Assembly (NCBI GenBank): GCA_024642115.1
Contig: JAHEBU010000007.1
Location: forward strand, 1 to 64,000
Reading direction: 5' to 3'
Source of the DNA: Marivivens sp.
Lineage (GTDB): Bacteria; Pseudomonadota; Alphaproteobacteria; Rhodobacterales; Rhodobacteraceae
Length of the DNA: 64,000 bases
Each line of letters begins with the position of its first letter. The stretch's first letter is position 1. The notes under the pieces were generated by a model, which was not told the origin of the DNA, ran no database searches, and saw nothing but the letters and a program-made list of their open reading frames with translations. The position numbers and the translations under genes were made by a program. Positions 1 through 8,124 of the stretch are shown here, one piece after another.

Positions 1-86
1 TGGTGGGCGACCCTGGAATCGAACCAGGCGTGCGTCTCCGCGAGAGAGTTACAGTCTCCTGCCACACCTTGCGGCCTGTCGCCCAC
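1..86 (-). tRNA. tRNA-Tyr (anticodon GTA)
   Basis: Read on the minus strand, the acceptor stem GTGGGCG pairs with CGCCCAC and the 3' CCA is encoded at window positions 3-1. The 7-nt anticodon loop CTGTAAC is closed by a 5-bp stem and holds anticodon GTA. A long variable arm, as in class II tRNAs, precedes the T arm with its GGTTCGATTCC loop. The long variable arm together with GTA identifies tyrosine. The CCA lies exactly at the window edge, so the 3' flank is not visible. Confidence 0.95.
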
Positions 87-215
87 TGGCGGGGTGGATA
101 CCTTTGCCCCATTGGGGCGTCAACAGGAAAATCGGGCGACCGCACGCCTTACGCCGGGCTTGCACCGGGGGCCAACAGGGCGCATTCAGGGCGGCGAAAA
201 GCGAAAGGCTGGGTA

Positions 216-992
216 ATGCAAAAACCGAAGTGGGTGATTGAAAAGGAACAGACCAAACGGGCGGCTGCGGCCGAGACGATCTGGCTGTTCGGCCTTCATG
301 CCGTCCGCGATGCGCTGATGAACCCGGCCCGGGTCCGGCTGCGGCTGGTTGTCACCCAGAACGCACTGGACAAGTTGGCAGATGCGATAGCGGCCAGCGG
401 GATGGAACCCGAGATCAGCGATCCGCGCAAGTTCGCCGCCCCCATTGATCCGCAGTCGGTCCATCAGGGCGCAGCACTCGAGGTCAAGCCGCTGGATTGG
501 GGCAGTCTCAAGGACATCGCCTTGGGCGAAGGTCCCGAACCTGCCCGGATCGTTATGCTGGACCGCGTCACAGATCCGCACAACGTGGGCGCCATCCTGC
601 GATCTGCCGAAGTGTTCGGGGCGCGGGCCGTGGTCGGCGTGCAGCGCCATTCTGCCCCCGAAACCGGGGCCTTGGCCAAAACCGCCAGCGGCGCGCTGGA
701 ACGTCAGCCCTATCTGCGCATCCGCAATCTGGCGGACGGCATGCAAGAGCTCAAGGCGATGGGATACATCGTTCTGGGTCTGGACGGGACCGGCACCCAG
801 ACGATCGAGGCCGCGTTGGAGGGCAAGCGCAATCGCCCGGTGGCGCTGGTCCTGGGGGCCGAAGGGCCGGGGCTGCGGGAAAAGACGCTCGAAACCTGCG
901 ATGCGGTGGTGCGGATTGACGCAGCGGGCGGATTTGGCTCGCTCAACGTCTCCAACGCGGCTGCGGTCGCTCTATATGCGGCACGAGGTTAG
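216..992 (+). CDS. rlmB: 23S rRNA (guanosine-2'-O)-methyltransferase RlmB (TrmH/SpoU family)
   Basis: A 258-residue SPOUT methyltransferase that should methylate the 2'-O of a guanosine in the 23S peptidyl-transferase region (G2251 in E. coli) using S-adenosylmethionine. The N-terminal substrate-binding domain covers about residues 20-95. The knotted catalytic domain carries the three SpoU motifs: NVGAILRSAEVFGA near 123-136, LVLGAEGPGL at 201-210 and SLNVSNAAAVALY at 242-254. The frame stays open upstream to the window edge, but that part overlaps the tRNA and looks random. The ATG at 216 fits the usual length. The gene is divergent from tRNA-Tyr. RlmB is preferred over other SpoU paralogues because of length and the N-terminal domain. 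Confidence 0.9.
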   Translation: MQKPKWVIEKEQTKRAAAAETIWLFGLHAVRDALMNPARVRLRLVVTQNALDKLADAIAASGMEPEISDPRKFAAPIDPQSVHQGAALEVKPLDWGSLKDIALGEGPEPARIVMLDRVTDPHNVGAILRSAEVFGARAVVGVQRHSAPETGALAKTASGALERQPYLRIRNLADGMQELKAMGYIVLGLDGTGTQTIEAALEGKRNRPVALVLGAEGPGLREKTLETCDAVVRIDAAGGFGSLNVSNAAAVALYAARG

Positions 993-1036
993 TCAAATCG
1001 CCGCGGGTCAAGCTGGGGCTGGGCAAAGAGGGGCAG

Positions 1037-1345
1037 ATGGCCGCGACCAAGATCGTCACCTGCTGTTATTGCGGCGCCCACGCTGCCTTGGTTCTGGGAG
1101 GGGAGCAGCGCCATGAATTGCGCTGTGGCCAGTGCGGCGCGCCGCTGTCGCGGCTCAAAATGTTACCGATCCGGGCGGATGGGGCGGCAGGGCCAACAAC
1201 CCCCGCCCGCCATGTCCGGCCGACCGCGGGCACTCAGGATATCAAGAACGCCCTGAAAAAAGCCAGAAAGGTCAAGAAATCCAAACCTTTGGTCCGTAAG
1301 GTCTGGGGCGGGGTCTGGGACCTGATCGAGGATGCATTCGACTGA
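1037..1345 (+). CDS. small zinc-ribbon protein
   Basis: A 102-residue protein with two CxxC pairs, Cys9/Cys12 and Cys30/Cys33, spaced as in a treble-clef zinc ribbon. A linker and a lysine-rich stretch (about 70-88) follow, then an acidic, aromatic C-terminus. It starts 44 nt after rlmB on the same strand, so co-transcription is plausible. Small proteins of this shape are common in Rhodobacterales without a known role. The lysine-rich tail next to a zinc knuckle would suit nucleic-acid binding, but that is inference. Confidence 0.7.
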   Translation: MAATKIVTCCYCGAHAALVLGGEQRHELRCGQCGAPLSRLKMLPIRADGAAGPTTPARHVRPTAGTQDIKNALKKARKVKKSKPLVRKVWGGVWDLIEDAFD

Positions 1346-1444
1346 AACAAAGGTCCCGCCGGGTCACGAGGTGGCGAGGGGGGCTTTGCAGCGGGACGAA
1401 CAAACGGCATGTTCAAATCACGCATTGCCCTGCCGGAGCCTGCC

Positions 1445-1894
1445 ATGTTGACCCGCCGCACCTTGCTGACTGCCCTTGTCGCCCTGCCGCTGATCCCCCG
1501 GTCGGCGCTGGCCGCGCGGCTGGAAACCTTTACTATCGGCGGCCTGGCCATTCAGGGCACCGATCCCGTGGCCTATTTCGATGGTGCAGGCCCGGTGGCC
1601 GGCCTGCCCGATCACCGGTTGATGTGGAAAGGGGCCGAATGGCGATTTGCCACGGAAGCCAACATGTCCGCGTTCGAGATGAACCCCACAGCCTATGCCC
1701 CACAGTACGGCGGCTATTGCGCCTATGCGCTGGCCCAAGGGGCGCTGGCTTCGACCGACCCGCAGGCCTGGACGCTGCACGAGGGGAAACTTTACCTCAA
1801 CTTCTCGCTCGAGGTGCGGCAGACTTGGGTGCAGGACATCCCCGGCTACATCACCAAGGCCGACAGCCATTGGCCGCAGGTCCTGCTGGGCTAG
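1445..1894 (+). CDS. exported YHS-domain protein
   Basis: A 149-residue secreted protein. The N-terminus has a TRRTLL start, a hydrophobic stretch (about 6-18) and an ALA cleavage site near residue 23. The twin arginines suggest Tat export, although the motif is minimal. The mature part has the YHS fold signature, with a substrate-like GTDPVAYF segment (38-45) and YCAYA at 91-95. Families of this type bind metals such as copper or accompany metal-transport proteins; the ligand here is unknown. An in-frame ATG at 1409 exists, but the ATG at 1445 has GGAG eight bases upstream and puts the signal peptide at the N-terminus. A long, hairpin-rich 3' UTR follows. Confidence 0.75.
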   Translation: MLTRRTLLTALVALPLIPRSALAARLETFTIGGLAIQGTDPVAYFDGAGPVAGLPDHRLMWKGAEWRFATEANMSAFEMNPTAYAPQYGGYCAYALAQGALASTDPQAWTLHEGKLYLNFSLEVRQTWVQDIPGYITKADSHWPQVLLG

Positions 1895-1929
1895 ACTCAC
1901 ATCCTCATCACGATTGCTCGACCAGCCCT

Positions 1930-2050
1930 TTCAACGGGGCAGTTGCTGCCCAAATATCACAGTATCGGCGCATCACTGGAACCGGTGCGCCCCTTATCAC
2001 TGTCCCTCGTTCCACACCTTGCGCCCGGAGTCCCTCCGGGCGCTTTTTTC
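1930..2050 (+). ncRNA. candidate structured small RNA or 3'-UTR-derived RNA
   Basis: The 183-nt gap after the YHS gene contains three successive hairpins: a perfect 6-bp stem GGGCAG/CTGCCC at 1937-1951, GGCGCA/TGCGCC at 1967-1991, and an 8-bp GC stem with a U tract ending near 2049. Near-repeats ATCACAGT and ATCACTGT flank the middle hairpin. No reading frame is convincing. The layout of two structured domains plus an intrinsic terminator is that of a small RNA, or of a 3' UTR processed into one. No known RNA family was recognised and the 5' end is a guess. Confidence 0.35.
2021..2049 (+). terminator. intrinsic terminator
   Basis: An 8-bp stem GCGCCCGG/CCGGGCGC (2021-2028 with 2036-2043) and a 7-nt loop are followed by six T residues. 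It ends transcription from the YHS gene or the candidate small RNA about 30 nt before the next start codon, so the CoA-binding gene must have its promoter in or close to this interval. Confidence 0.85.
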
Positions 2051-2077
2051 TTTGCCGCAGCCTGCTAGGGTAGGGCC

Positions 2078-2524
2078 ATGCCCGTAACCAAGCCCGTAAC
2101 CAAGCCCGTGACCGACGATATCCTGCGCACCGTGTTGACCCGGACAAGGGTGATTGCCCTTGTCGGCTTTTCCGCCAATCCGGCGCGGCCCAGCCACCGG
2201 GTGGCGGGCTATCTGCGCGCGCAGGGGTACCAGGTGATCCCGGTCAATCCCGGTCTGGCCGGGCAGATGTGGGAGGGTGAGCCGATCTGCGCCACCCTGA
2301 CCGACGTGCCCGACGACGTGGACATGATCGACATCTTTCGCCAGTCCGACGCCGTGCCGGGGATCGTGGAAGAGGCGCTAGCCCGATGGCCGGCATTGCA
2401 GACGATCTGGATGCAATTGGGTGTGACCCATGCGCAGGCCGCCCGTCTGGCTGAAGATCGTGGCGTGACTGTCATTCAGAACCGTTGTCCGGCGATCGAG
2501 CGTCCGCGCCTGCTGGGCGCCTGA
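2078..2524 (+). CDS. CoA-binding (YccU-type) Rossmann protein
   Basis: A 148-residue single-domain protein of the CoA_binding_2 family, resembling YccU and the N-terminal domain of succinyl-CoA synthetase alpha. Visible family features are ALVGFSANPARPSHRVA near 27-43, the PVNPG turn (about 55-59), the DMIDIFR segment and WMQLG in the second half. The biochemical role of YccU-type proteins is not established. The first 12 codons encode KPVT-like units from a 12-bp tandem DNA repeat, which probably makes a flexible N-terminus. The gene starts just after an intrinsic terminator and is followed by a GC-rich terminator carrying a dispersed-repeat tail. Confidence 0.85.
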   Translation: MPVTKPVTKPVTDDILRTVLTRTRVIALVGFSANPARPSHRVAGYLRAQGYQVIPVNPGLAGQMWEGEPICATLTDVPDDVDMIDIFRQSDAVPGIVEEALARWPALQTIWMQLGVTHAQAARLAEDRGVTVIQNRCPAIERPRLLGA

Positions 2525-2528
2525 GGAG

Positions 2529-2580
2529 GGGGCGCTGCCCCCGCCCTGCGGGCCCCCCGGAGTTTTTCAGACCAAAGAAG
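2529..2580 (+). repeat. GC-rich terminator with dispersed repeat tail
   Basis: Starting a few bases after the CoA-binding stop codon, alternating G and C runs can fold into a GC hairpin. They are followed by a 22-bp tail at 2559-2580 beginning GGAGTTTTTCAG. The same 22 bases occur at 29121-29142 and 36503-36524, in each case right after a strong GC stem with a T run. I read it as a repetitive intrinsic terminator between convergent genes (the neighbour hisE ends at 2584). Confidence 0.6.
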
Positions 2581-2583
2581 CAA

Positions 2584-2892
2584 TCAGCCGCGCGCGGCCC
2601 TTTCGGCGAGGCCGGATTGTGACTGGCGTCGGTCCAGTTCTGCCTCGATATCCGCCAGGGTCACGTCGCGCGACGCGCACATGACCAGCAGGTGATAGAG
2701 CGCATCGGCGGCCTCGGCTGTCAGCTTTTCCCGGTCACCCTTGACACATTCGATAATCGCCTCGACGGCCTCCTCGCCGAATTTCTCGGCGCATTTTTCC
2801 GGCCCCCTGGACAGGAGTTTGGCGGTCCAGCTGGACTCCGGGTCCGCCGATTTGCGGGCGGCGATGGTGGTCGCGAGGTCTGTCAGGCTCAT
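2584..2892 (-). CDS. hisE: phosphoribosyl-ATP pyrophosphatase (HisE)
   Basis: A 102-residue protein catalysing the second step of histidine synthesis, hydrolysis of phosphoribosyl-ATP to phosphoribosyl-AMP and pyrophosphate. It has the all-alpha MazG-like fold signature: [10 protein letters not shown] near 39-48 and [11 protein letters not shown] near 71-81, which supply the magnesium-binding acidic residues. The frame is open upstream inside hisF, but the ATG at 2892 overlaps the hisF stop by 4 bp (ATGA), the usual hisF-hisE coupling. Length matches stand-alone HisE proteins, with no HisI fusion. Confidence 0.95.
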   Translation of the reverse strand: MSLTDLATTIAARKSADPESSWTAKLLSRGPEKCAEKFGEEAVEAIIECVKGDREKLTAEAADALYHLLVMCASRDVTLADIEAELDRRQSQSGLAERAARG

Positions 2893-3650
2893 GTCATCCT
2901 CATGGGAATGCCGGCGGCGGCCATGTGGGCCTTGGCCTGACCAATGGTGAAGGTGCCGAAGTGGAAGATCGAGGCCGCAAGGACAGCGCTTGCGTGTCCT
3001 TGGGTCACGCCCTCGACGAGGTGGTCGAGCGTGCCGACTCCGCCCGAAGCGATGACCGGAATATCCACGGCATCGGCTATGGCCCGGGTCAGTGCGATGT
3101 TGAATCCCGCCCGCGTGCCGTCCCGGTCCATCGAGGTAAGCAAGAGTTCCCCTGCTCCCTTTTGCGCCGCCATGACGGCAAATTCGACGGCGTCGATCCC
3201 TGTCTCGCGCCGACCGCCGTGGGTGTAAATCTCCCACCGACCGGGCGCGACTGTCCGGGCGTCGATGGCGCAGACGATGCATTGTGACCCGAACCGCAGC
3301 GCAGCTTCGCTGAGCACATCGGGGTTGGCGACAGCAGCAGAGTTGAACGACACCTTGTCGGCCCCGGCGAGCAGCAGGTTGCGCACATCCTCGACCGTCC
3401 GCACGCCGCCGCCGATTGTGAGCGGCATGAAGCACGCCTCGGCTGTGCGGGTGGCCAGATCATACATCGTTCCCCGGTTCTCGTGCGTGGCGTTGATGTC
3501 GAGGAAACACAGTTCGTCCGCCCCGGCGTCGTTGTAGGCGCGGGCGGCGGCGACCGGATCGCCCGCGTCGACCAGTTGGGTAAAGTTCACGCCCTTGACG
3601 ACGCGACCGTCCTTGACGTCCAGACAGGGGATGATGCGGGTTTTCAGCAT
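2889..3650 (-). CDS. hisF: imidazole glycerol phosphate synthase cyclase subunit (HisF)
   Basis: A 253-residue TIM barrel that joins ammonia from HisH to PRFAR, giving imidazole glycerol phosphate and AICAR. The catalytic aspartates are visible as Asp11 ([15 protein letters not shown]) and Asp130 (CAIDAR). The phosphate-binding loops GGGVRT (80-85) and [11 protein letters not shown] in the C-terminal half are intact. It overlaps hisE by 4 bp. HisH and HisA are not in the window; they may lie elsewhere, because the next gene upstream is an unrelated GST. Confidence 0.97.
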   Translation of the reverse strand: MLKTRIIPCLDVKDGRVVKGVNFTQLVDAGDPVAAARAYNDAGADELCFLDINATHENRGTMYDLATRTAEACFMPLTIGGGVRTVEDVRNLLLAGADKVSFNSAAVANPDVLSEAALRFGSQCIVCAIDARTVAPGRWEIYTHGGRRETGIDAVEFAVMAAQKGAGELLLTSMDRDGTRAGFNIALTRAIADAVDIPVIASGGVGTLDHLVEGVTQGHASAVLAASIFHFGTFTIGQAKAHMAAAGIPMRMT

Positions 3651-3718
3651 GAGCGTGTCATAGTCGTCCCGGCGGGCTTCGCCAAGGGGCTCGTCGCCCG
3701 GGGGCCGGCTTGGGGCCG

Positions 3719-4591
3719 TCAGGCTTTCGCTTGCAGTTTGTCCTGCGTCTGTGTGTCAAAGTCGCTGGCGTCGTGCCGTTCGTGCAGTTGCATCTGAAGG
3801 TCGCCAAAGGCCCGGTTGACCATCCGCCCGCGTGTCACGGCAGGCCGTGCGTCGATCTGTTTGGCCCAGCGCTGGACGTTGGTATAGCTTTCAACGTCGA
3901 GAAATTCGGCCGCCCCGTATTGCCGCCCCAGCACCAGTTGCCCATACCACGACCAGATGGCGATATCGGCGATGGTGTAGTCGACCCCGGTTATGAACTC
4001 GCGGCCGGCCAGGTTACGATCGAGCACGTCAAGCTGCCGCTTTGTCTCCATCGTAAATCGGTCAATGGCATATTCGATCTTGGTTGGCGCATAGGCATAG
4101 AAATGGCCAAACCCGCCGCCAAGGTAGGGGGCCGACCCAATCTGCCACATGAGCCACGACAGCATTTCGGCCCGCAGGCCAGGATCGGTGGTCAGGAACG
4201 CCCCGAATTTTTCGGCCAGATAGAGCAGGATCGCCCCGGATTCGAAAATCCGTGTCGGCGGAGTGGTCGAATGGTCCATTAGGGCGGGGATCTTGGAATT
4301 CGGGTTCACCGTCACAAACCCGCTGCCAAACTGGTCGCCATCGCCGATCTTGATGAGCCAGGCGTCGTATTCGGCGCCACTGTGACCGGCGGCCAGCAAC
4401 TCCTCGAGCAGCACCGTCACCTTGACGCCGTTGGGCGTGGCCAGCGAATAGAGTTGCAGGGGATGCTTGCCCACGGGCAGATCAGCGTCGTGCGTGGCGC
4501 CCGCGATGGGCCGGTTGGTCGAGGCGAAGGGGCCGCCGTTTTCCTTGTTCCAAGTCCAGACCTTGGGGGGGGTATAGTCGGTGTCGCTCAT
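3719..4591 (-). CDS. yghU: YghU-type glutathione S-transferase / disulfide-bond oxidoreductase
   Basis: A 290-residue member of the nu-class GST family, related to E. coli YghU, which reduces organic hydroperoxides and disulfides using two bound glutathiones. The start up to about residue 40 ([23 protein letters not shown]) is the family extension. The thioredoxin-like domain contains [31 protein letters not shown] and the [14 protein letters not shown] glutathione site. The C-terminal helical domain includes [10 protein letters not shown]. The ATG at 4591 has AAAGG upstream; the longer open frame to 4687 does not look coding. It is transcribed away from phaR. Confidence 0.9.
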   Translation of the reverse strand: MSDTDYTPPKVWTWNKENGGPFASTNRPIAGATHDADLPVGKHPLQLYSLATPNGVKVTVLLEELLAAGHSGAEYDAWLIKIGDGDQFGSGFVTVNPNSKIPALMDHSTTPPTRIFESGAILLYLAEKFGAFLTTDPGLRAEMLSWLMWQIGSAPYLGGGFGHFYAYAPTKIEYAIDRFTMETKRQLDVLDRNLAGREFITGVDYTIADIAIWSWYGQLVLGRQYGAAEFLDVESYTNVQRWAKQIDARPAVTRGRMVNRAFGDLQMQLHERHDASDFDTQTQDKLQAKA

Positions 4592-4762
4592 CCTGCGGCC
4601 TTTCATGTTCAGGCGGTGGCTGGACCGGAACCTAGGACAGAAGTCTGCCCTGACCAATGGCCGTTTGCGCACAACGGACCTGCACACGCTGCAATCCCTT
4701 TCTTTTTGTGACGAGCCGTCCTAGGCTTCTCTGCACTGCAACATCACCTTGGGAGGGATGAC

Positions 4763-5311
4763 GTGGCCGACACCTCGAAACCGCTGCTGATCAAACGTTA
4801 TGCAAGCCGTCGTTTGTACAATACCGAAACCAGCGATTATGTGACGCTGGAGGATATTGCGGCGTTCATCCGCGAAGGGCGCGAAGTGCAGATCGTTGAC
4901 CTCAAGTCGGGCGACGACCTGACCCGGACCTATCTGCTTCAGATCATTCAGGAACACGAAAGTAAGGGTGAGAGCGTTCTGCCCGTCGATGTGCTAACCG
5001 ATCTGGTTCGCAGCTATACGACACAGGCCACCAGTGTTGTGCCGCAGTTCCTTGCCGCCAGTTTCGAGATGCTGCGCGAAGGTCAGTCCAAGATCATGGA
5101 CAACATGACCAAGGTGAACCCGCTGGCCAAGATGCCGGGGTTGGAGGCGATGCAGGCGCAGCAGGCCGCGTTCTTCAAGGCGATGACCGGCGGTCTGGGC
5201 AAGATGGCCAGTTCGGGGCCGGTCCGCGAAAAGGAGGACGATGCCGACCTGGACTCGATCAAGGCGCAACTGGCCGATCTTCAGTCCAAGCTGTCGAAGA
5301 TGGGCAAGTAG
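4763..5311 (+). CDS. phaR: polyhydroxyalkanoate synthesis repressor PhaR
   Basis: A 182-residue regulator that binds both DNA and PHB granules and controls phasin and PHB genes. The N-terminal PHB/PHA accumulation regulator DNA-binding domain (about 8-70) is recognised by IKRYASRRLYNTETSDYVTLEDIA. A predicted helical region and a glutamine/lysine-rich C-terminus follow, which may bind granules. The start is a GTG preceded by GGGAGG with good spacing; the nearby ATG at 4758 is out of frame. No phaC, phaA or phaP is in the window, so it acts in trans. CTGCACTGCA at 4731-4740 could be an autoregulatory TGC-rich site, as described for PhaR of Paracoccus and Rhodobacter, but the match is weak. Confidence 0.93.
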   Translation: MADTSKPLLIKRYASRRLYNTETSDYVTLEDIAAFIREGREVQIVDLKSGDDLTRTYLLQIIQEHESKGESVLPVDVLTDLVRSYTTQATSVVPQFLAASFEMLREGQSKIMDNMTKVNPLAKMPGLEAMQAQQAAFFKAMTGGLGKMASSGPVREKEDDADLDSIKAQLADLQSKLSKMGK

Positions 5312-5314
5312 CTG

Positions 5315-5713
5315 TCAGACGCCTGACGTCGTGTGGAACCGACGCATGCCGGTGGCCCGTGTCCAGGGCAGCTCGGCATGAGTATAATATTCGGCGGTCG
5401 GGCGAAAATTCTCTGGGTCTGACAAGGTGGCTGCGAGAAAATGTGTCTCGTCTGGCCAGCGGATAGAGGCAAAAGACAGGGGCGTGCCGCAGGTTGTGCA
5501 GAACGTTCGGGTCGCACCGGGCGAGGACGCATAGGTGCCGGGGGGCTGCCCTGTCCAATTCCAGTGCCCGTCAGCTACCCCGAACCAACCAACCATCGGC
5601 GCACCTGTCGCCCGCCTGCAATCTTCGCAATGGCAGAGCCCCTGCCAGAGGATGTGATCCTCTGCAAAGGTATAGGTGGTTGCCGCACACAGGCAGTGTC
5701 CAGTTCTGTTCAT
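5315..5713 (-). CDS. GFA-family (glutathione-dependent formaldehyde-activating-like) protein
   Basis: A 132-residue zinc protein of the GFA/CENP-V family. Metal ligands are visible as CLC (about 8-10), CHCEDCRR (about 29-36) and FCTTCGTPL (about 75-83). The founding member was proposed to speed S-hydroxymethylglutathione formation, but most relatives have no proven activity. The ATG at 5713 has AGGA upstream. It diverges from the LysR regulator across 73 bp, so that regulator may control it. The stop codon lies 3 nt from the end of phaR (convergent). Confidence 0.85.
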   Translation of the reverse strand: MNRTGHCLCAATTYTFAEDHILWQGLCHCEDCRRATGAPMVGWFGVADGHWNWTGQPPGTYASSPGATRTFCTTCGTPLSFASIRWPDETHFLAATLSDPENFRPTAEYYTHAELPWTRATGMRRFHTTSGV

Positions 5714-5786
5714 GCCCCGATCCTGCCCCATGTTGCGGCGCTGCGGCAATCTCTTTAGCGTGTGGGGACGCATTGGGGGACGGGAC

Positions 5787-6749
5787 ATGGCCGCATCGGC
5801 TGGGCGCATCACGCTATGGGGGGTCGAGGTGTTCGTCGCCACCGCCGAAGAGGCGTCGATTTCCGCCGCCGCCCGCAGGCTGGACACGTCCGCCGCTACC
5901 GTCAGCCAGCAGTTGACCAACCTTGAAGGGGCGATCGGAACGACCCTGCTGAACAGGGGGGAACGCCCTGTTACACTGACCCCGGCGGGCGAGATGTTCC
6001 TGCGCCGTGCCAACACGATCCTCAACGAGGCCGATCAGGCCCGCGCCGAGTTGGCGATGGCCGACCTGAGCCGCCTGACCCGGTTTCGTCTGGGGATGAT
6101 CGAGGATTTCGACGCCGACGTGACCCCCCGCCTGCTGGGCCGGATGGCGGACGAGTTGAAGAATTGCCAGTTCCTGCTGGAAACCGGCGCGTCGCACCGC
6201 CTGTTCGAGGCGCTGGACACCCGGGCGCTGGACGTCATCGTCGCTTCCGATATGGGGGTCGCGATGGAGGGGATGGAAGTGCATCCGCTGCTCGAGGAAC
6301 CCTTTGTCGCTGCAGTCCCCAAGGGTGTAATGGCCGAAGGCGACGTGATGCGCCAACTGCGCCGGATGCCCCTGATTCAGTATACCACCCGCCATGTCAT
6401 GGGCCGCCTGATCGCAGCGCATCTGGCCCGGCAGAACCTGACCCTGTCGCATCGGTTCGAGCTGGACAGCTATCACGCGATCATGGCCATGGTCGCTGCG
6501 GGGGCGGGATGGACGATCCTGACGCCGTTGGGCTGGATGCGGGCGCAGCGGTTCCGTGCCAGGGTTGATATCATCCCGCTGCCTGGGCCGCCGCTCTGTC
6601 GTCAGATTTCCCTGACTGCCCGACGCGGCGTGCTGGGCGATATGCCCACCACCATCGCGGGCCGTCTGCGACCGCTGCTGGACGAGATGATCGTGGGTCC
6701 GGCGGTGACCGAATTGCCCTGGCTGAACGGACAATTGCGCCTGTTGTGA
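5787..6749 (+). CDS. LysR-family transcriptional regulator
   Basis: A 320-residue LysR-type regulator. The N-terminal winged helix-turn-helix (about 8-65) includes FVATAEEASISAAARRLDTSAATVSQQL, followed by the linker helix. The effector domain (about 90-300) has the usual two-lobed substrate-binding fold. The ATG at 5787 was chosen because the DNA-binding domain then begins near residue 8; the frame is open further upstream but overlaps the divergent gene. The natural first candidate target is the GFA gene across the shared promoter. The effector cannot be read from the sequence. Confidence 0.9.
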   Translation: MAASAGRITLWGVEVFVATAEEASISAAARRLDTSAATVSQQLTNLEGAIGTTLLNRGERPVTLTPAGEMFLRRANTILNEADQARAELAMADLSRLTRFRLGMIEDFDADVTPRLLGRMADELKNCQFLLETGASHRLFEALDTRALDVIVASDMGVAMEGMEVHPLLEEPFVAAVPKGVMAEGDVMRQLRRMPLIQYTTRHVMGRLIAAHLARQNLTLSHRFELDSYHAIMAMVAAGAGWTILTPLGWMRAQRFRARVDIIPLPGPPLCRQISLTARRGVLGDMPTTIAGRLRPLLDEMIVGPAVTELPWLNGQLRLL

Positions 6750-6800
6750 GGGGGAAGGGGGGTGTCCACCCCCCTCGGCCTGCGGCCTCACCCCCTGAGA
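6750..6800. terminator. G/C-rich double hairpin between convergent genes
   Basis: GGGGGGT/ACCCCCC (6757-6763 with 6768-6774) is followed by GGCC-TGC-GGCC (6777-6787) and then a C run. It separates the convergent LysR regulator and aminotransferase genes. It looks like the repetitive GC-rich terminators seen elsewhere in the window but lacks the 22-bp tail. Confidence 0.5.
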
Positions 6801-6824
6801 GTTGTTATTGCAAGGTGAACCGGA

Positions 6825-8015
6825 TCAGGTCCCATAAGCGAGGGTCGGCGACATCGCCAGCGCGGCGGCATCGGACAGGGCCTGCGCGATCTGGTCACAT
6901 TCTGCCAGCGTGAGCCGGGCAGGAAGCCGGACGTCACAGGCCCGCATCAGCATGGCGCGGGTTTTGGGCAGGTCGGGCAGGTCGGGCAGGAATTGCCAGT
7001 TCCAGAATGCTCGGGCGTTGTCGGCGCTTTGGCCAAACACCTGCACTTTGACCCCGGCCGCCCCGGCATGCCCGACGAAGGCCTGCGCCTGGGCCGCCGT
7101 CATGCCGATCATGTTGAATTGGATCGAGTCGGGTGCGCGGTTTTCGGCGGGCAGCTTTTCGGGCACTTCGAGCCAGGGCGAGGCGTTCAGCCGCGCTGCG
7201 ACATGATCGTGGTTGCGCCGTCCGTCCGCCACCCGGCGCGAAAGTTCGGCCAGTTGCGGCCGGATGATCGCCGCCGACAGCGTGTTGAGCCGCAGGTTGT
7301 ACAGCGGCAGTTTGTTCTGCCAGCGGGCAAAGGCATTCAGCAGGACCGGGTGCTTTTTCCAATTATGCTCATAAGCGCCCGACATGATGATGGCCCGCGC
7401 AATCAGGTCGGCGTCGTCGGTCACCATGATCCCGCCTTCGCCCGCGTTGATCAATTTGTAGGACTGGAAACTGAAGCAGCCGACCCGACCCAGCGTGCCG
7501 ATGTTGCGCCCGTTCCATGTGGTGCCGAGGCTGTGCGCCGCGTCCTCGATCACCGGGACGTCCGCAGCTTCGGCCATCGACAGGATCGCGTCCATGTCAG
7601 AGGTATGCCCGCGCATGTGGCTGATGAGGACGGCTTGCACGCCACGTAACTTGGCCGCGAAATCGTCGAGGTCGATGCGGTAGTTGTCCCCGCATTCGCA
7701 CAAGACCGGCACGCAATCCGCATGGACGATGGACGACGGCACGGCGGCAAAGGTGAAGGCTGGGATCAGCACGCGGGCGCCGGGCGGCAGGTCCAGCGCC
7801 CTGAGTGACAGGAAGAGGGCGGCCGAACAGGAGGAGACAGCCAGCGCGTATTTCGCCCCCAGAAGGGCGGCGAATTCGGATTCAAGTAGGGCCACGGGTG
7901 AGTTGTCGGAGGTATAGCGGAACAGATCGCCCGAGGAGAGGATGCGCGTGACCTCCTCCATCGCGGCGGCGGGGATCGGTTCGGCGTCGTAGGCGTTGGG
8001 GGGCAGGGGGGGCAT
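6825..8015 (-). CDS. DegT/DnrJ/EryC1/StrS-family PLP aminotransferase
   Basis: A 396-residue fold-type I PLP enzyme. The cofactor sites are visible: Asp158 (VIEDAAHSLG) and the Schiff-base Lys187 in FSFQSYKLINAGEGG; SCSAALFLSLRAL near 62-74 would hold the phosphate. Family members mostly aminate keto-sugars with glutamate, but some act on other substrates. It is the last gene of a run of amine or amino-acid genes, 109 nt after the FAD oxidoreductase. A link to that pathway, or an unrelated sugar role, are both possible. No sugar-nucleotide or polysaccharide genes are nearby. Its Shine-Dalgarno sequence lies in a hairpin. Confidence 0.88.
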   Translation of the reverse strand: MPPLPPNAYDAEPIPAAAMEEVTRILSSGDLFRYTSDNSPVALLESEFAALLGAKYALAVSSCSAALFLSLRALDLPPGARVLIPAFTFAAVPSSIVHADCVPVLCECGDNYRIDLDDFAAKLRGVQAVLISHMRGHTSDMDAILSMAEAADVPVIEDAAHSLGTTWNGRNIGTLGRVGCFSFQSYKLINAGEGGIMVTDDADLIARAIIMSGAYEHNWKKHPVLLNAFARWQNKLPLYNLRLNTLSAAIIRPQLAELSRRVADGRRNHDHVAARLNASPWLEVPEKLPAENRAPDSIQFNMIGMTAAQAQAFVGHAGAAGVKVQVFGQSADNARAFWNWQFLPDLPDLPKTRAMLMRACDVRLPARLTLAECDQIAQALSDAAALAMSPTLAYGT

Positions 8016-8023
8016 AGTTTCGG

Positions 8024-8049
8024 CTTTCCTGAAAGCATATTTCAGAAAG
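8024..8049 (-). promoter_or_regulatory. hairpin covering the ribosome binding site of the aminotransferase
   Basis: On the minus strand CTTTCTGAA pairs with TTCAGGAAAG (one bulged G) across a short A/T-rich loop. The 3' arm contains the AGGAAAG ribosome-binding site, about nine bases before the ATG at 8015. The hairpin would mask the site, so translation may be temperature- or structure-sensitive, or coupled to upstream translation. This is structural inference from sequence only. Confidence 0.4.
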
Positions 8050-8124
8050 ACCTAACATGAGGCCCGTCACAAATCCATGAGAAAGCGCCCCGCTGGCGTA
8101 GGTTTGCCGGTGTTGGATTGGCGG

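Noticed and set aside
2584-3435. A long minus-strand frame ending in HisE
   Set aside because: Residues before the ATG at 2892 lie antiphase within hisF and have no family resemblance.
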